Positions 32,611-43,948 of a DNA stretch of 64,000 nucleotides are shown piece after piece. How positions within the stretch are numbered: position 1 is the stretch's first letter; every line of letters starts with the position of its first letter. The notes under the pieces were generated by a model that did no database searches, was not told where the DNA came from, and saw nothing but the letters and a program-made list of their open reading frames with translations. The position numbers were made by a program, and so were the translations under genes. This DNA comes from Siphonodentalium dalli. Lineage: Eukaryota > Mollusca > Scaphopoda > Gadilida > Siphonodentaliidae. The DNA lies in the NCBI GenBank assembly GCA_032622095.1, contig CP136066.1, positions 200,470,978-200,534,977 of the forward strand, read 5' to 3'.

Positions 32611-34891
32611 ATTATACACACAAGTGACAACGCGCAAACAAAACAAAACGATGCTTTATTGTGTATAGGTCCGCTTCCTGTGACCACATGCAAGCACGGT
32701 CTGGTTTACACCTAGCCAATAAAATTATTTCGACGTCATGACGCCAATCAAATCAGAACGTTACAGTTGGGTGATTCTCCATTAAATGAACAATTTCGTC
32801 CAGAACATTCTGGGGGAAAAAAGTTTGTCACATGACGATGAATTTTATGTGAGTATGTAGCACAGATATTGGTGACCACGAAAATGACATTTGGAAAAAT
32901 TATAGGGCCAGGTCAAGGTAAATCAAGGTCGTTCATTACAGCATGTGCCAATGACGTTTTTTGGGGTTGAATCCGGGCAACGTCATTGTCAAATTCGCCC
33001 TTTCTCCAAAACTTGTTGACATGTGCCCTTTAATAGTTGAATTATCGTTATAGTATATATTGTTTGAGTAGCCGATGATGTGTCCGCACAAACGACGTAT
33101 TGCGTAGCTCCGCGCGTTGAGACGTCTATGAGATACAGCCATTTGAATATACGTGGTGGAAATTGATGTGCTTTGTGGGCGTGACTTAGAGTTCAAACTC
33201 TCTAAAGGTCAACGAATACAGCGTTCATATATGATAATTGGAAACAGATTTTGATCGCATAAAAGGCGATTCCTATCAAGTCGGGCATGCCCTGGTCCCT
33301 CGTACACTTGGTTTGACTCCAAACGATCGAGGAACTCTGATGTAGACAACGTGAACATACGTCAATCAAAGTCTGTTCCCCAAGGGGTTCGCCAAATTGC
33401 AATGATAATTTAGAGTAGAAAACATTGTCGATGGATTTCTCTTACATGTTTCAAGATATTGAACTGAAATTTGGTATTTAGGGGTTTCTCGGTGCGCTCA
33501 ATCAGATAGAATTGTCAGTGTGATATTTTGATGGTCCAAAATGTGTATTTTGACGCCCTTGCTATAACACACGAGCCGGAAATCGCCCCGCAGGCAGAAC
33601 GGTTGTTGACAAGTACGGAAATAATTGACTTTTCAAACTGTCATCTGCTTCTCACTGAGACTGTTTGATGTAAACGTCAATCCAGTTAGAGAATTCGTTA
33701 GATTCCGTTGATCACCCCCCCCCCCCACCACCACTCATTCACTCACCCCCCCCCCCCCATTTTATATAAACGCACTAAAACTAATCCATATGTCATATTT
33801 GTTCTTTTTATTTACACCCAGATCATCCCTTAACATGTTTTATTTGTTAGATCGTGTTTGCGTCTCTGGATATTTCAAAATTAAAATTGAGTCATTACCC
33901 AAACAGAAGGAGTGTTTGGGTAATGACGCGTTTGGGTAATGACGATTTTCGTTTCAGCGTGCTCTTATATTTTGAATATCCATCACCTATGAAAATGAAC
34001 TAGTTTATGAACAAACAACCGCTGCGAGCTTTCGAAATAAACTTTTAATCGTTCGCCTACAGCATGTAACATTCAAATTATCTGCGTTTGTGTAATGACG
34101 CTGAATAAATATACGCTAGCGATTTCTAGTTTCAAAGGTTGATTTTGAAAAATTATTCAAGGAAACATAACCTTGGTTTATTTTTTCTAGACATTAAAGG
34201 ATATTTACTCCACGATGCAACCATAGATATGAACAACCTATGTTTCTGGTGAAAATATCCGCCGTCTTTATCGTGCGTTTGGGTAATGATTCTATATAAC
34301 GGGACATGCTTTTGGAAGACTTCACATGCTTTCCACTAACTAAATATTTTATTTCATAAAATTATACGAATTGCATGGCGTTCAGTGCAAAATTCCGCAC
34401 AAGAATATTAATTGGTTTAAAGATAAATCGATCGGTGGCGAATGGGAACAATCAGGGAAGTTGAATGCCTTTGATTTGGGACATGCTGTTTCGGGGTACG
34501 TAGCCTGTAATATACACATGGCATATATGTTGTCACACGTCCATACTAAACCCGAAATGTATCTAATAAATGCCTGTATCGTGAGCTACAAGATCATTAC
34601 CATCACTTTTATGTATGGTGGCCATTGTTTTTCATAGGATGAACTAATAACGCAGGACATGGGTTTGCTCGTTTACGGGAGAATCACCCAGTTACGTCAT
34701 ATTAATTCGTTTATGGTCAGTGGAAAATAGACTATGCTTTTAACAGACCCTCAGACTAATAACAAACCAGGAAACAACTACCCGGAGATTATTCTCGAAT
34801 ATTCGAATAGTCAAATAATTATTCGAATATTCGAATATTTATTTTTACGAGCGAATATTCGAATATTCGGACCGAAAACACTATGCGATAG

Positions 34892-35106
34892 CCATGCATG
34901 CTGTACCAATGCTGGTAACTTATTATCCACAACGATACAATGCTATCAAGTCAGTGCCGGGTATGTGATAAATTAATACAGAACAGCATACGTGTGCGTG
35001 TGCGACCTGTGCCTGAAGTGGGTTAACATTACAGCCTGGCTTCGCACTCACACCATTTTTGTCGTTCTATGATTATGCTGGGGCGTCCTCTGTATAATAT
35101 TAAGCT
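34892..35106. other. No gene seen
   Basis: Nothing recognised between the hAT target duplication and the CAACAGTTCG repeats. Confidence 0.35.
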
Positions 35107-35600
35107 TGGGCAACAGTTCGATAGTCATTCTTGATACCGAGGGACAACAATTTTGACTGTTCCCAAAAAGACACATGAAATAATTGCTTTGTTACCCAAT
35201 ACATTTACTTGTATATAATCAGAGCATTGCTAATTAATCACACTCTAGTGACAATGCGGAAATCCGGTATAATTAAAAAACGAAACCGGAAATTTCCGGA
35301 AATAGCCGAAACGTCACGGAAATTGCAAACCATGTAACAGTTCGTTTGGGCCAGTCAACATTTCGCTCGGAGCCAGTCAACAGTTCGATCGGGTCGGGCA
35401 ACAGTTGACTCGTGACGTCACGATAGCTGACCGTGATTGCACACGGGCAACAGTTCATTCGGGCGGGCAACAGTTCGTTGTGGCGTTACGAACGCGAATT
35501 TGGCGTTAACCAGTTAATTCTAAATCCCAATGATTTACGAAGTAAAACTCTACTATTGGGTAACAAAACCTTATAATTTCAGGTTAACAGAACGCCCTTA
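35107..35600. repeat. Clustered CAACAGTTCG motifs within a small inverted repeat
   Basis: CAACAGTTCG or close variants occur near 35111, 35338, 35358, 35378, 35400, 35450 and 35469, spaced about 20 to 50 bp in the core and often followed by TCGGG. The block is bracketed by TTTGTTACCCAAT (about 35189) and ATTGGGTAACAAA (about 35556), so it may be a TIR element of about 380 bp. Confidence 0.6.
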
Positions 35601-35616
35601 TCTCTGTCACGTGTGA

Positions 35617-35712
35617 GTGTGTCTAGTGGTTTATCTAATTCGTGGCATTGCCGATTTACATCACTCGCTGAAGCTCGTGGTGTAAATCGCCAATCCCACT
35701 CGTGGATTAAAT
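35617..35712. repeat. Hairpin, ~96 bp
   Basis: Inverted arms TCGTGGCATTGCCGATTTACA and TGTAAATCGCCAATCCCACGA-like right arm, with a loop near CTCGCTGAAGCTCGTGG. Imperfect. Probably a decayed foldback element. Confidence 0.55.
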
Positions 35713-36502
35713 TTGTTATTCAGAAACACTATGCGTATATTCTATATTTTCTTAAAAGCAACAGAACAAGCCTGTATGCGACCTATAGTAACAGCTGCTG
35801 TTCTCCTGCTGAAATAACGATGAATGCGAGATTTGAATCAAACAATATTATGATATGCATAACTATACGTGTCCAAATTTACAGTGCGTCGGCAGTATAA
35901 ATATACAAAACGTACAGTAAACATCAATATTTTATGATATACCTACGCTGCTACGCACGTTCGGTTTTTAAGAAAGTCGTGCCACGGTGTGTTCATTTAC
36001 ATAGTTAACGTTCATATCATGTAATCAATATTACTATCCAAAATACATCAACTGGATTATAATTTAATTTGAAGTTTATTGATTATTTCCCCCGAACGAG
36101 ACTTGTTGTACCGTTTGAAAAAATAAATTACTCCGGTCTATCCGTAGCATTCAACATCACATTCTCCGAACTATTGGTGACATCTTCTCCGTACAGTCGT
36201 TAGCAACCATTTCGAGTGATCAATTTATTTTGTGTCGATTCATGAAGAGTTCGCGATTTCTGGAACAAAAAATATTACAACAGGTTGTCAGTGTGTGAAT
36301 TATCCTCATATATGTCCTATTAACACTGGAATTTGATCGTGCAATGGATAAAACATAGGTTTTGGTCAATTTGGCAATTTGTTACGTAAATACTGCCAAT
36401 CGCACATATATTAAATATGCTAAGTAAAAAACACCATCTTCAAAATCAGAAAATCGTCAAAAGCAGATTTTTGTGTTAAACAAATTTGATTATTTTGAAT
36501 AA
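35713..36502. other. No gene seen
   Basis: AT-rich intronic sequence with no recognised feature. Confidence 0.35.
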
Positions 36503-36662
36503 CTAGAAGATATCTACAGTTTTTGGTTGGATATATGAATTATCTCATGTGTGATGACAAAGAAAAATTAATTTCCATGAGAGAAATTCATTTTAATTTT
36601 GTTTTATGTCATCACGAATGAGATAATTACCATATCCAATCAAAAAGTGTAGATGTTCTGTT
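36503..36662. mobile_element. Foldback palindrome, ~160 bp
   Basis: The left arm (ATCTACAGTTTTTGGTTGGATAT...ATTATCTCATG.GTGATGACA) and the right arm (TGTCATCACGAATGAGATAAT...ATATCCAATCAAAAAGTGTAGAT) are inverted copies of about 60 bp around an AT-rich centre. Confidence 0.7.
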
Positions 36663-37149
36663 TATTATATGCTTCGCTCAGTTGGACCATGGCTCAACTC
36701 AAAAGAAGAGTAAAAAGTGCAAATGTGTATACCCAATAACAGCCATGGTAATGAGCTTGTGCATATAAAAATAGTTCCATTTTTCAGACAGCTTGGTTGA
36801 GAGATAAAGGAACTAACGTCATAGTATGTTTAACAAACAAAATTTAATTGATCACATATTACAATTTTCAACCTGAAGATTTTTAGCACATCAAGAAACC
36901 GAATCACTTTTAATTTTAGCGCGGATGGATACGATATCGATATCTCACTAGATGGATAATGGTTTTTATCTGATGCTTAGCATATAATAAGCTAGCATAT
37001 GCTCTTAACAGTCATAATGTTATGTTTTGTATCAGTTTCTCATATATTATGTTTTTGTGCGTGATTCCCCATCGTGCGTCCATACCTACATTTATTTCAC
37101 GGCATGCTTAGCGACAAAGAACACACTTTCCACTATCATGAGCCGTATC
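36663..37149. other. No gene seen
   Basis: Nothing recognised apart from the lead-in to the pyrimidine-rich tract. Confidence 0.35.
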
Positions 37150-37320
37150 AAGGGTCGTGGTTTTGTTCTCTCTCTCTATTTCTTTCTTTTCATCTCTTTC
37201 TTTCCCTCCCTCTCTTTCTCTCTCTCCCTCTATCTCTATTACTCTATATCTCTCTTTCCATCTCTCTCACTCTCTCTACCTCCCTCGTTCTCTCTGGTTT
37301 CCTCAATTGTGACTGGACAA
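37150..37320 (+). repeat. CT-rich low-complexity tract
   Basis: About 170 bp of CTCTCT/CTTTCT sequence. Read as a minus-strand intron it is a purine tract. The two overlapping open frames are low-complexity artefacts. Confidence 0.7.
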
Positions 37321-37613
37321 GTCAAAGCCACGCCTTTGTTACTTTTTTCTTGTATTTATGAATAACGATGTAAGTGGTCGAGTCACCGGCGTAGGATTCG
37401 TGAAGTGTTGACATTCCCGCCAGCCGATTGTCCTCGGGACAACTTTACCTCAAATGTTGATGGTGTCATTGATTGCCGATTATCGATCTCGGTGAATTAA
37501 AATCATTCGTTTGAAAGTAAAATGTGGTCGACTACTGTACCAATCTAAATGTGATAAGAACCGAAAATTTGCTAGTGCATGTAATCAAGACCAATGGAAG
37601 AGTGAGAGAAAGG

Positions 37614-38191
37614 CAGGGTCCGCGCTGGACCAAAATTAACTTTTCCCAAATATTTTGCCAAATAGAAATATTTTTTGCCAAATTATTTTAGCAATTGCCA
37701 ATTGCTATCCCTGATAGTATAATTTTCTGAAACCTTATGTCTTATGTTTCGACAATTGCGGTTTGAACGACTTTTGATATCGATAGAAAAGCAGTTAGTT
37801 AATAATTAATTATATATAATCGCATCTCTATTGTGGTTTATCATAAAGCAGTAAGTCAATAACAGAACAATACAATGGTAGAATGGTTTCTCCGTCAGCA
37901 GGGCACATCATAGGAGGATTAGTAATCCCTCCAACCATCAGTATTAATGCTATGAGATTAACTTCATCTTAATAGAGGTGTTATATTTCCCTAAACCTTA
38001 CAAAACACCACTAATATAATTATGTTGTAAGAGTTTCCTAAAATTAGTAGTATTGATTGACCAATATTTTTCAAATTGCTTGAGAAATTAAAAAGTGACT
38101 TGCCAAAACTTTTGCCAAATGAAAATATATTTTGCCAAATGCGAATTATTTTTGCCATTGGCAAATTTGGCAAGTGGCAAAGCGAACCCTG
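37614..38191. mobile_element. hAT MITE, 578 bp, perfect 8-bp target duplication
   Basis: TIRs CAGGGTCCGC and GCGAACCCTG, followed inward by repeated TTTGCCAAAT-type words on both sides. The flanks GAGAAAGG at 37606-37613 and 38192-38199 are identical. An 8-bp duplication with CAGGG-type ends is diagnostic of hAT. The interior is AT-rich and non-coding. Confidence 0.85.
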
Positions 38192-38199
38192 GAGAAAGG

Positions 38200-38423
38200 G
38201 AGTGTTTGTTGTGAGTCAGATGAATACAAGAGGAATAAAAGAGCGAGTGAAAGAATTTAAATATTATTTTTGTAACTATTTATCATTTGACTACAAAACA
38301 AAATATTTAACAAAACATGTCTCTGGTATTGACTGGCTTCATCTATAATAATTGACAGTTGATATAAGACCAAATTACAGAATGATAACGCATCAGCCGG
38401 ATTCACGTAAATACATATCATTT
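38200..38423. other. No gene seen
   Basis: Short AT-rich interval without recognised features. Confidence 0.35.
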
Positions 38424-38597
38424 CTAATATGTATTTTCCAATTCGGAAAGGGTTTTTAATATCACAATTGCTCGCTTTTCCTCCGCATCAGTTTGATTTT
38501 GTTTACGATCAAGTAAATCTTGACTCTCTTTATAAGAAAGCGCATTAGTGTCACCCGAAACACCACCGCACCCCAAATATACAAATACACAACTCAT
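38424..38597 (-). CDS. Short secreted-type ORF, unassigned
   Basis: An ATG at 38597 opens 57 codons to a TAG. The first ~15 residues (MSCVFVYLGCGGVSG) could serve as a short, weak signal peptide. The rest (DTNALSYKESQDLLDRKQNQ...TYstop) is polar, Glu/Lys-rich and helix-prone. Codon usage looks protein-like rather than low-complexity. It lies in intron 2 of the PAN/EB gene on the same strand. It could be a micro-gene, an unused exon, or chance. I do not recognise the family. Confidence 0.25.
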   Translation of the reverse strand: MSCVFVYLGCGGVSGDTNALSYKESQDLLDRKQNQTDAEEKRAIVILKTLSELENTY

Positions 38598-38624
38598 TAT
38601 AATGACTTCCAAACTTCACACCGC

Positions 38625-38730
38625 GAATGTCCACAAACGTCCAACGTCAAAATCACAACGCGAATATTAATGCCCAATGTCAAAATAACTTCACACCGCG
38701 AATGTCCACGAACGTCCAACGTCAAACCAA
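38625..38730 (+). repeat. Short tandem repeat upstream of the small ORF
   Basis: TTCACACCGCGAATGTCCAC followed by AACGTCCAACGTCAAA occurs twice, near 38624 and 38690, with a partial third version between them (AACGCGAATATTAATGCCCA). The unit is about 66 bp. Confidence 0.65.
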
Positions 38731-39024
38731 CTTCCCACACCTCAGTTATAGATGATATATTTAATAAAAGAAGATAAGGTAGTTTAGCTATTGTTATGTC
38801 ACACTCAAATAACTCAGATAACACGCAGATCAATTTCGAATTTGGTCACTGTCCGATGATTTTTGACGAAGATATGCCCCTTATTCGACTTAGAATATAA
38901 TTTCTTAATATTAAGTGTGTGGTTAACATTTGACACGGCACAGGTCAAATTCAAATTTGGTCGTAGTCAGATTATTGATAAAGTCAATAGCCCAAGTTCT
39001 CGTCGTTTTAGATAAAATTCTTAC
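38731..39024. other. Intron 2 start region, nothing else seen
   Basis: Minus-strand intron sequence immediately downstream of exon 2. Nothing recognised. Confidence 0.35.
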
Positions 39025-39150
39025 CAGTCAGACATGTGTGGTTGAAAGCATTGAATCTGTATCCGACTTCACACTGGCACATTCCGTCCCGGCATTCCGC
39101 ATTCCCGGCTCGACAATCGCTGGACACCGAACACGTGTCACCAATCGCTC
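39025..39150 (-). CDS. Exon 2 of secreted PAN-EB-PAN protein (EB/EGF-like)
   Basis: A 126-bp exon (42 codons, symmetrical phase 1-1) between acceptor ATTGGTTTCAG and donor GTAAGA. It encodes residues 104-145 with cysteines at 110, 116, 123, 128, 130 and 143 (GDTCSVSSDC...AECRDGMCQCEVGYRF...HTC). The spacing and the C.C..GY core are those of an EB module/EGF-like disulphide domain. Asn140 lies in an NHT glycosylation sequon. Symmetrical phase-1 modules are the classic shuffled extracellular exon type. The reading frame joins exon 1 (G|GA, Gly104) and exon 3 (G|AC, Asp146) without a break. Further modules could be hidden in the long introns. Confidence 0.75.
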
Positions 39151-39637
39151 CTGAAACCAATACCATCATCCATGTAGTTATTCTAACTTATAGTCGCGCA
39201 CCGAAAAATTAATTAACTTGACTCATTTGAACTTCCAACTCACATTAGACCAGCGACGGCTGCGAACTCAAATCGCTGTGATGACAGCGAAGGCAAGTCC
39301 GACGTTCGACCACGGAACCCCACTTCCATGATGTAACCAAGGAAGAATATTGTTATTCATTTGGGTCCATATTTCAATACTTCGAAGCTAATGGCAATAC
39401 GAACAAACTCCTATTGAATCGATAGGAATCTAAGGGCTACTGAAAAATAAGGTTTCGAGATTTAGGCCCATCATTTCTTTATGGAATTATCACGCTTTTA
39501 CGATTATTTCTCTCCAATATTATTATTATACGGGACACTTTTGTATCCTCTTAAATTCTGAAAGTAGCACACAAAAAGTACGTATGTTGAGGCTAATGAG
39601 CGCCAGTAAACAGTCATATAATGAATATATAAATCGT
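39151..39637. other. Intron 1 end region; no gene seen
   Basis: Minus-strand intron 1 of the PAN/EB gene spans 39151-58938 (about 19.8 kb). Its first (leftmost) part holds nothing recognised. Confidence 0.4.
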
Positions 39638-39760
39638 GGAAATCCTTGGTCCAGTGGTTACCGCGTCTGACTTGTATTCGCTGTCAACACAGCTAGATGC
39701 GTTTGCAGCGCGTCGCTAGCATCGATCGACGTGCTGTTCAAATATCGTGCCAAGTTGTGA
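39638..39760 (+). mobile_element. Possible tRNA-derived SINE head
   Basis: TGGTCCAGTGGTTA at about 39648 fits the RNA polymerase III A box, and CTGTTCAAATA at about 39734 partly fits the B box. The spacing (about 85 bp) is long, and a tRNA fold was not worked out. The following sequence leads into the ~140-bp tandem array. A tRNA-related SINE is the best reading but not secure. Confidence 0.4.
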
Positions 39761-39776
39761 CCATTGAGAAAGGTCG

Positions 39777-40430
39777 CACGTACTGCGTGTTGGTGGAAAT
39801 TGGTGCTAAACATATCAGCTGTTGTGCCCCTACCCTCCCCATTCACGAATCGTACGGCGCCGCTTTTGACATATATATATACCACGTACATTAGACTCCT
39901 GATATCATGCAGATGGTTATGTATACGTTTTGTGGTAATCGTTCAATTCTTATCACATTTAGTGCCCCCCCCCCCCCCATACCACCTCTCACCAAATGGC
40001 ACAAATGATGGCTTATTTAAACCACGCGATTAGATTCCTCGTATCATGGATAAGAATATGTATCAATTTGGTGGAAATCGGCACTAAACATATTTGTATT
40101 AATTTTGGTGTCACTCCAACTCCATGCATCTCTGACTCGAACGGCCCAATTTTTGACATCTTGAAACTACACAATTAGACTCCTGATATCATGGAGATGA
40201 TTATGTATAAATATGGTGTTAATTGCGACTAAACAAATTCTTTTCAAATTTAGTGCCCCCTCATCTTTCACCCAAACAACACAAATTTTGGGTCTCTAAA
40301 TCACACGATTATATTTCTTGTATCATGGAGAAGAATGTGTATCAATTAGGTGGAAATCGGCGCTAAAAATATGTTTATCAAGTTTTGTGCCACTTCCCCC
40401 TTCCGCGCACCCCTGACCCGAACGGCGCAT
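39777..40430 (+). repeat. ~140-bp tandem repeat, about five units
   Basis: Units are marked by GGTGGAAATCGGCACTAAAC-like words near 39790, 39931, 40069, 40218 and 40351, and by CCTGATATCATG.AGATG-like words between them. Alternate units are more alike (higher-order period near 280 bp). One unit ends in a run of 15 C at 39964-39978. Non-coding. Confidence 0.7.
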
Positions 40431-41032
40431 ATATAAGATAATAATCTATGTCGGCAACAATTTTAACAAACGGCTGAGCCACTCATGTTTGGTACTGGAC
40501 TCGTTCCTAGCGCTCAGCCTCCTCAACGTTCCGGCATGTAGCGACTAGTCAGTGCAGACATAGCTTTTCTGGGGAGTACGTTGTTGGTATATATATAGCG
40601 TCACCAGAAATCCCCATGTAACCAGCGCCCAAGTGTACTGGAGCATAGGAAAGCAGTATAGTTACTACGTCATTAGCTCATGACGTCATATTCGAAAATA
40701 GTAGGGGCGGAATTCTACCCTCTAAGATGGTGGCACTCTAACGGTGGAAGCGTTACGTCGTGGAGTGACGGAACAGTGAGTGGAGTGTCTGAGCCAGGTA
40801 CGAGACTAGTTTGGTGCTACATAAGACCACCATGTATATCCGACACCGGAAATTGCGCAGGACGTTTATGTATGTTTACATTACATTTCGACCAAAATAT
40901 GAGGACAGGTTAGGAAGCAAATAACTCGGAATAATTCACAAATATACTACACGTGTACCATGTATTATCTATAAATCCTGGCGATAAAGTACGTACTGAG
41001 ATTCACGATTATTATGTGACATTCCACGGATC
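40431..41032. other. No gene seen
   Basis: Slightly GC-richer than its surroundings (40680-40920 open frame), but with no domain or splice pattern recognised. Confidence 0.35.
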
Positions 41033-41177
41033 ACTTGATTTTAGAGTTATCCATCTTCATCTACAATGTGTCCGTTTGACCACGTGCTTCTGTGTCACAT
41101 CTCGAGAAATTATCAAACTTCAAAAATCTATATCTGATCACTCTGAGCTTTGATGGGTGGGTTCATCGACTCGAATC

Positions 41178-43402
41178 AATTATATTTTTGTTTAAACATA
41201 CTTTATTCCAACACAAAGACAATACATACAGATACATAAACGTAACAAATTAATAGTATATTTGACATAAAATTGTTGGTGTATGTTATTGGAGATTTGC
41301 AGCCATGATATATCGGTTGGAAACGGAGACGACATTAAGCTATAAGCTTTTTTTGGTCGTTCCACCCACTTAGAAAGATGATACCCAATATTCTTAAAAT
41401 GGTTATATGTATACAAGATATTGGTACCATGCTGTCTCATGAATACCTCATTCAGACATCATGTGACCACTCTCTTGTATCTGGTCGTTGCTATTTGATT
41501 GGGTATTTAGTGGCTGATTGATTATATGTTCGTTATAATGTATTGAAATTGTATGATAGGTAGATGTGACGTTAGGAGGTGTGAAGAGTATATGGTGGGT
41601 TGTGAGGAACTGATCCGGAGGAGAGGAATAGCGAGGAAGAGAGAGATAGAGAGAGAGAGCGAGAGAGAGAGAGAAAGAAAGAGATAGTAGGAAGATGAAG
41701 AGTGGAAAGAGGAATAATGCTTATTAATGATTTTAATGATTTTAAGGATACGTCACCAGTGTAACCAACGAATAGTGAAATGTACCGGAGTCGAGATCAC
41801 AGGAAAACTTAAGAGAAACCTCTTGTTCTGAGGATATACTTCTGGAACTCTTCAATAATTTGCAGATTTATGTTTTTATTTAAAGTGACATCTCCATTTA
41901 GGAATAGGTTTGTTGTAATGTTAACAAAATCAGGATATTCTCTAAAAGAATTTGACGAGCTAATATAAAATGTTGGCATTGAAATATGAAGCGTTCGCAA
42001 TCATCGATCTGACCCCACATACAGAGGTTTCTGACGATATGTGGTTTTCCAGTTTGTGGGCATTTAAATCACAGCATTTAGCTCTTAATCTTGCATGTTG
42101 AATCTGGGCACTTCGCGTGTAACAGAAGGAGAACCAAGGTGTTTTCGGGATTATATTTGAGTTTATCAATTGTTTAAATTCATGTGGATCTTCTGTATTT
42201 TGCAAGTTTGGATCAAGTGTGTTCCAGTTTCTTGCCGTTGCTAGGACAAATGATTTGCGATGAGACTCACTGTTATATTTCGGTTAACGGAATTCATGTG
42301 ATTTCGGGTTTCTTTGTCCGAGGCTTCAAATACTCGGGGACGGACAATATTCTTTATATATTGTGGCACGGTTCATTTAATCATTTTGTGGAAAAGAAAT
42401 AGCTTGGCTTTGTCATGTCGCGTTTTCAGTTGTTCCCAGCCGATTTCTTCCAATAATGTATCATTACCAACATATCTAGTCAGTCTAGTGACTATACGAG
42501 CTGCTTCTAGTTGAATGCGTTCTAATCTATCTGAATCAGTGGCGGTACAGATTGCCGTTACAATACTGGCATATTCCAGACATGGCCGTACTAACGTGAC
42601 ATAACATTTTTCGAGTGATTTTCTGTTTAGTACATACTTTTGTTTCCGAAGAGTGGATATCTTTTGCCAGGAAATTTTTATAATGTAATCAATATGAGGG
42701 CCCCATTTGCCTTCATCATTAAGTATTATGACAAGATGCTTATGTTGGTAAACGACGGTTAAGGGAACACTATCCATTAATAAGTTAGGGTGGGATAGTA
42801 AATTTGTTTTTCTAGTAATAACCATAGATTCAGTTTTGTTAGCATTGAAGTTTACCAACATTTCTTGGACCAACAGTGTAGTTTATTTATGTCAGTTTGG
42901 AGTAAATCGGCAGCTTCGTTTGGGTCAGTAACAGGCAGAAATATCGAAGTATCGTCTGCGAATAGGCGTATTTCACTGCTAATTTCACAGACAAGGTCGT
43001 TAATGTAGATTTTAAAAAGTATCGGTCCCAACACGGGTCCCTGTGGTACCCCTGCTCTGACTGGCTTCCAATAGGAAGCTTCAGATCCTAGAACGACCCT
43101 GTGTTCACGGTTACTCAAATATGAGTAGAACCAACCTAGAAGGTTTCCTTGTATTCCGATTTGTTTCAATTTGTGGATCAATCCAACATGCCAATCATTA
43201 TCGAACGCTTTACTTATGTCGAAGAATAGTATACGTAGATCTTGTTCTCTATCGAGAGTTTCGCTGATTACATGATCATTTTCACAAAGTTGGTTAGTTG
43301 TAGAGTCCGCCGGCAAAAATCCAGATTGAAATTTAGTTAGGATATCATTTGTTTTAAGGTATTTTAGGAGATATTTAGCGATGCATTTTTCGTATAAATT
43401 AT
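41178..43402 (-). mobile_element. 5'-truncated non-LTR retrotransposon
   Basis: Minus-strand element inserted in MITE family B. A likely target duplication, AATTAT.TTTT, is visible at 41178-41188 and 43397-43407. Its 3' end (left side) has GGAATAAAGTATG, an AATAAA signal within about 30 bp of the end. Upstream lie a 3' UTR of about 600 bp with a (GA)n tract (41640-41690) and a decayed reverse-transcriptase ORF. Typical of Jockey/CR1/RTE-like LINEs; I cannot fix the clade by eye. Confidence 0.8.
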
Positions 43403-43412
43403 GTTTTACCCC
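41809..43412 (-). pseudogene. Reverse transcriptase (3' half of LINE ORF2), frame-broken
   Basis: Reading on the minus strand: NLYEKCIAKYL, then FQSGF...STTNQL, KAFDNDWH, GVPQGPVLGPILF and the catalytic box FADD, in normal RT order (43412 to about 42960). The frame shifts near 42860 into the thumb region (VNFNANKTESM, then CLEYAS, RLERIQLEAARI) to about 42373. Frame breaks near 42330 and 42020 separate the C-terminal HARLRAKCCDLNAH segment and the end (QKYILRTRGFS-stop at 41809). The endonuclease domain and 5' half are missing. The element cannot move by itself. Confidence 0.85.
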
Positions 43413-43466
43413 CGAAGCCACAGAAATAGCAATTTAGGAGCGTCTGATCGGATTGAGTACCTTTAA

Positions 43467-43948
43467 AACGTATAAGTGTTTTAATATTGCTATCCACATA
43501 ATGGCTTATATATTGCGCAAAACATGAGTTTTTTTTGTTAGTATTACAATTGTTGCCGAAAAAGATAATTATCTTGTGTAGGGCAAATTGCAGGATCATT
43601 GTCGTGCAAATAGAAATTCCACTGATGTGTTAGTGTGCGTCAAATTGCAAGTCCAAATAATTATCGGCCAATTACAGGCAAATCATTGGCACAAAATATG
43701 AGTAATATCATACACACCAATATAATGATGAGCGTACGATTTTGTCGATTTCTTGCTCATCGGCACACCGCTTAAATATACGCCCTTAAATTGGGCATTT
43801 GATGTGGCTTTAAAATGACATCAGACGTATGACAACTACCCGAAAGCTATAGTAAACATGATAAGTTTAAAGGTCCACTTTGAATTTAAAAATACATACT
43901 GTCCTATCTGGTGATACATTTTCCACGAAAAGTCAAACATTCCTCACA
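43467..43948. other. No gene seen
   Basis: AT-rich intron 1 sequence, nothing recognised. Confidence 0.35.

Larger units (their letters stand above)
31876..34883 (-). mobile_element. hAT transposon, 3.0 kb, with perfect 8-bp target duplication
   Basis: The element starts TAGTGTTCGGTATTCG and ends CCGAAAACACTA. Both subterminal regions are packed with GAATATTCGAATA. The flanking 8 bp TGCGATAG at 31868-31875 and 34884-34891 are identical, the target-duplication length of the hAT superfamily. A minus-strand BED-type zinc finger start (32455-32610) fits a hAT transposase N-terminus, but the rest of the transposase is absent. About 2.2 kb upstream of that start holds non-coding sequence, including C-tracts (33716-33726, 33747-33758) and four GTTTGGGTAATGA motifs. 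Non-autonomous now. Confidence 0.85.
41033..43466 (+). mobile_element. MITE family B, copy 3, split by a retrotransposon
   Basis: The left part (41033-41180: TTTTAGAGTTATCCATCTTC ... GGGTGGGTTCATCGACTCGA) and the right part (43409-43466: CCCGAAGCCACAGAAATAG ... GATTGAGTACCTTTAA) are continuous in the intact copy at 9155-9585. The 2.2 kb between them is the non-LTR element. The left terminus is eroded. Confidence 0.7.

Noticed and set aside
39658-39894. Open frames around a SINE-like segment
   Set aside because: They overlap on both strands, lie on the proposed SINE and tandem repeat, and have no domain pattern.
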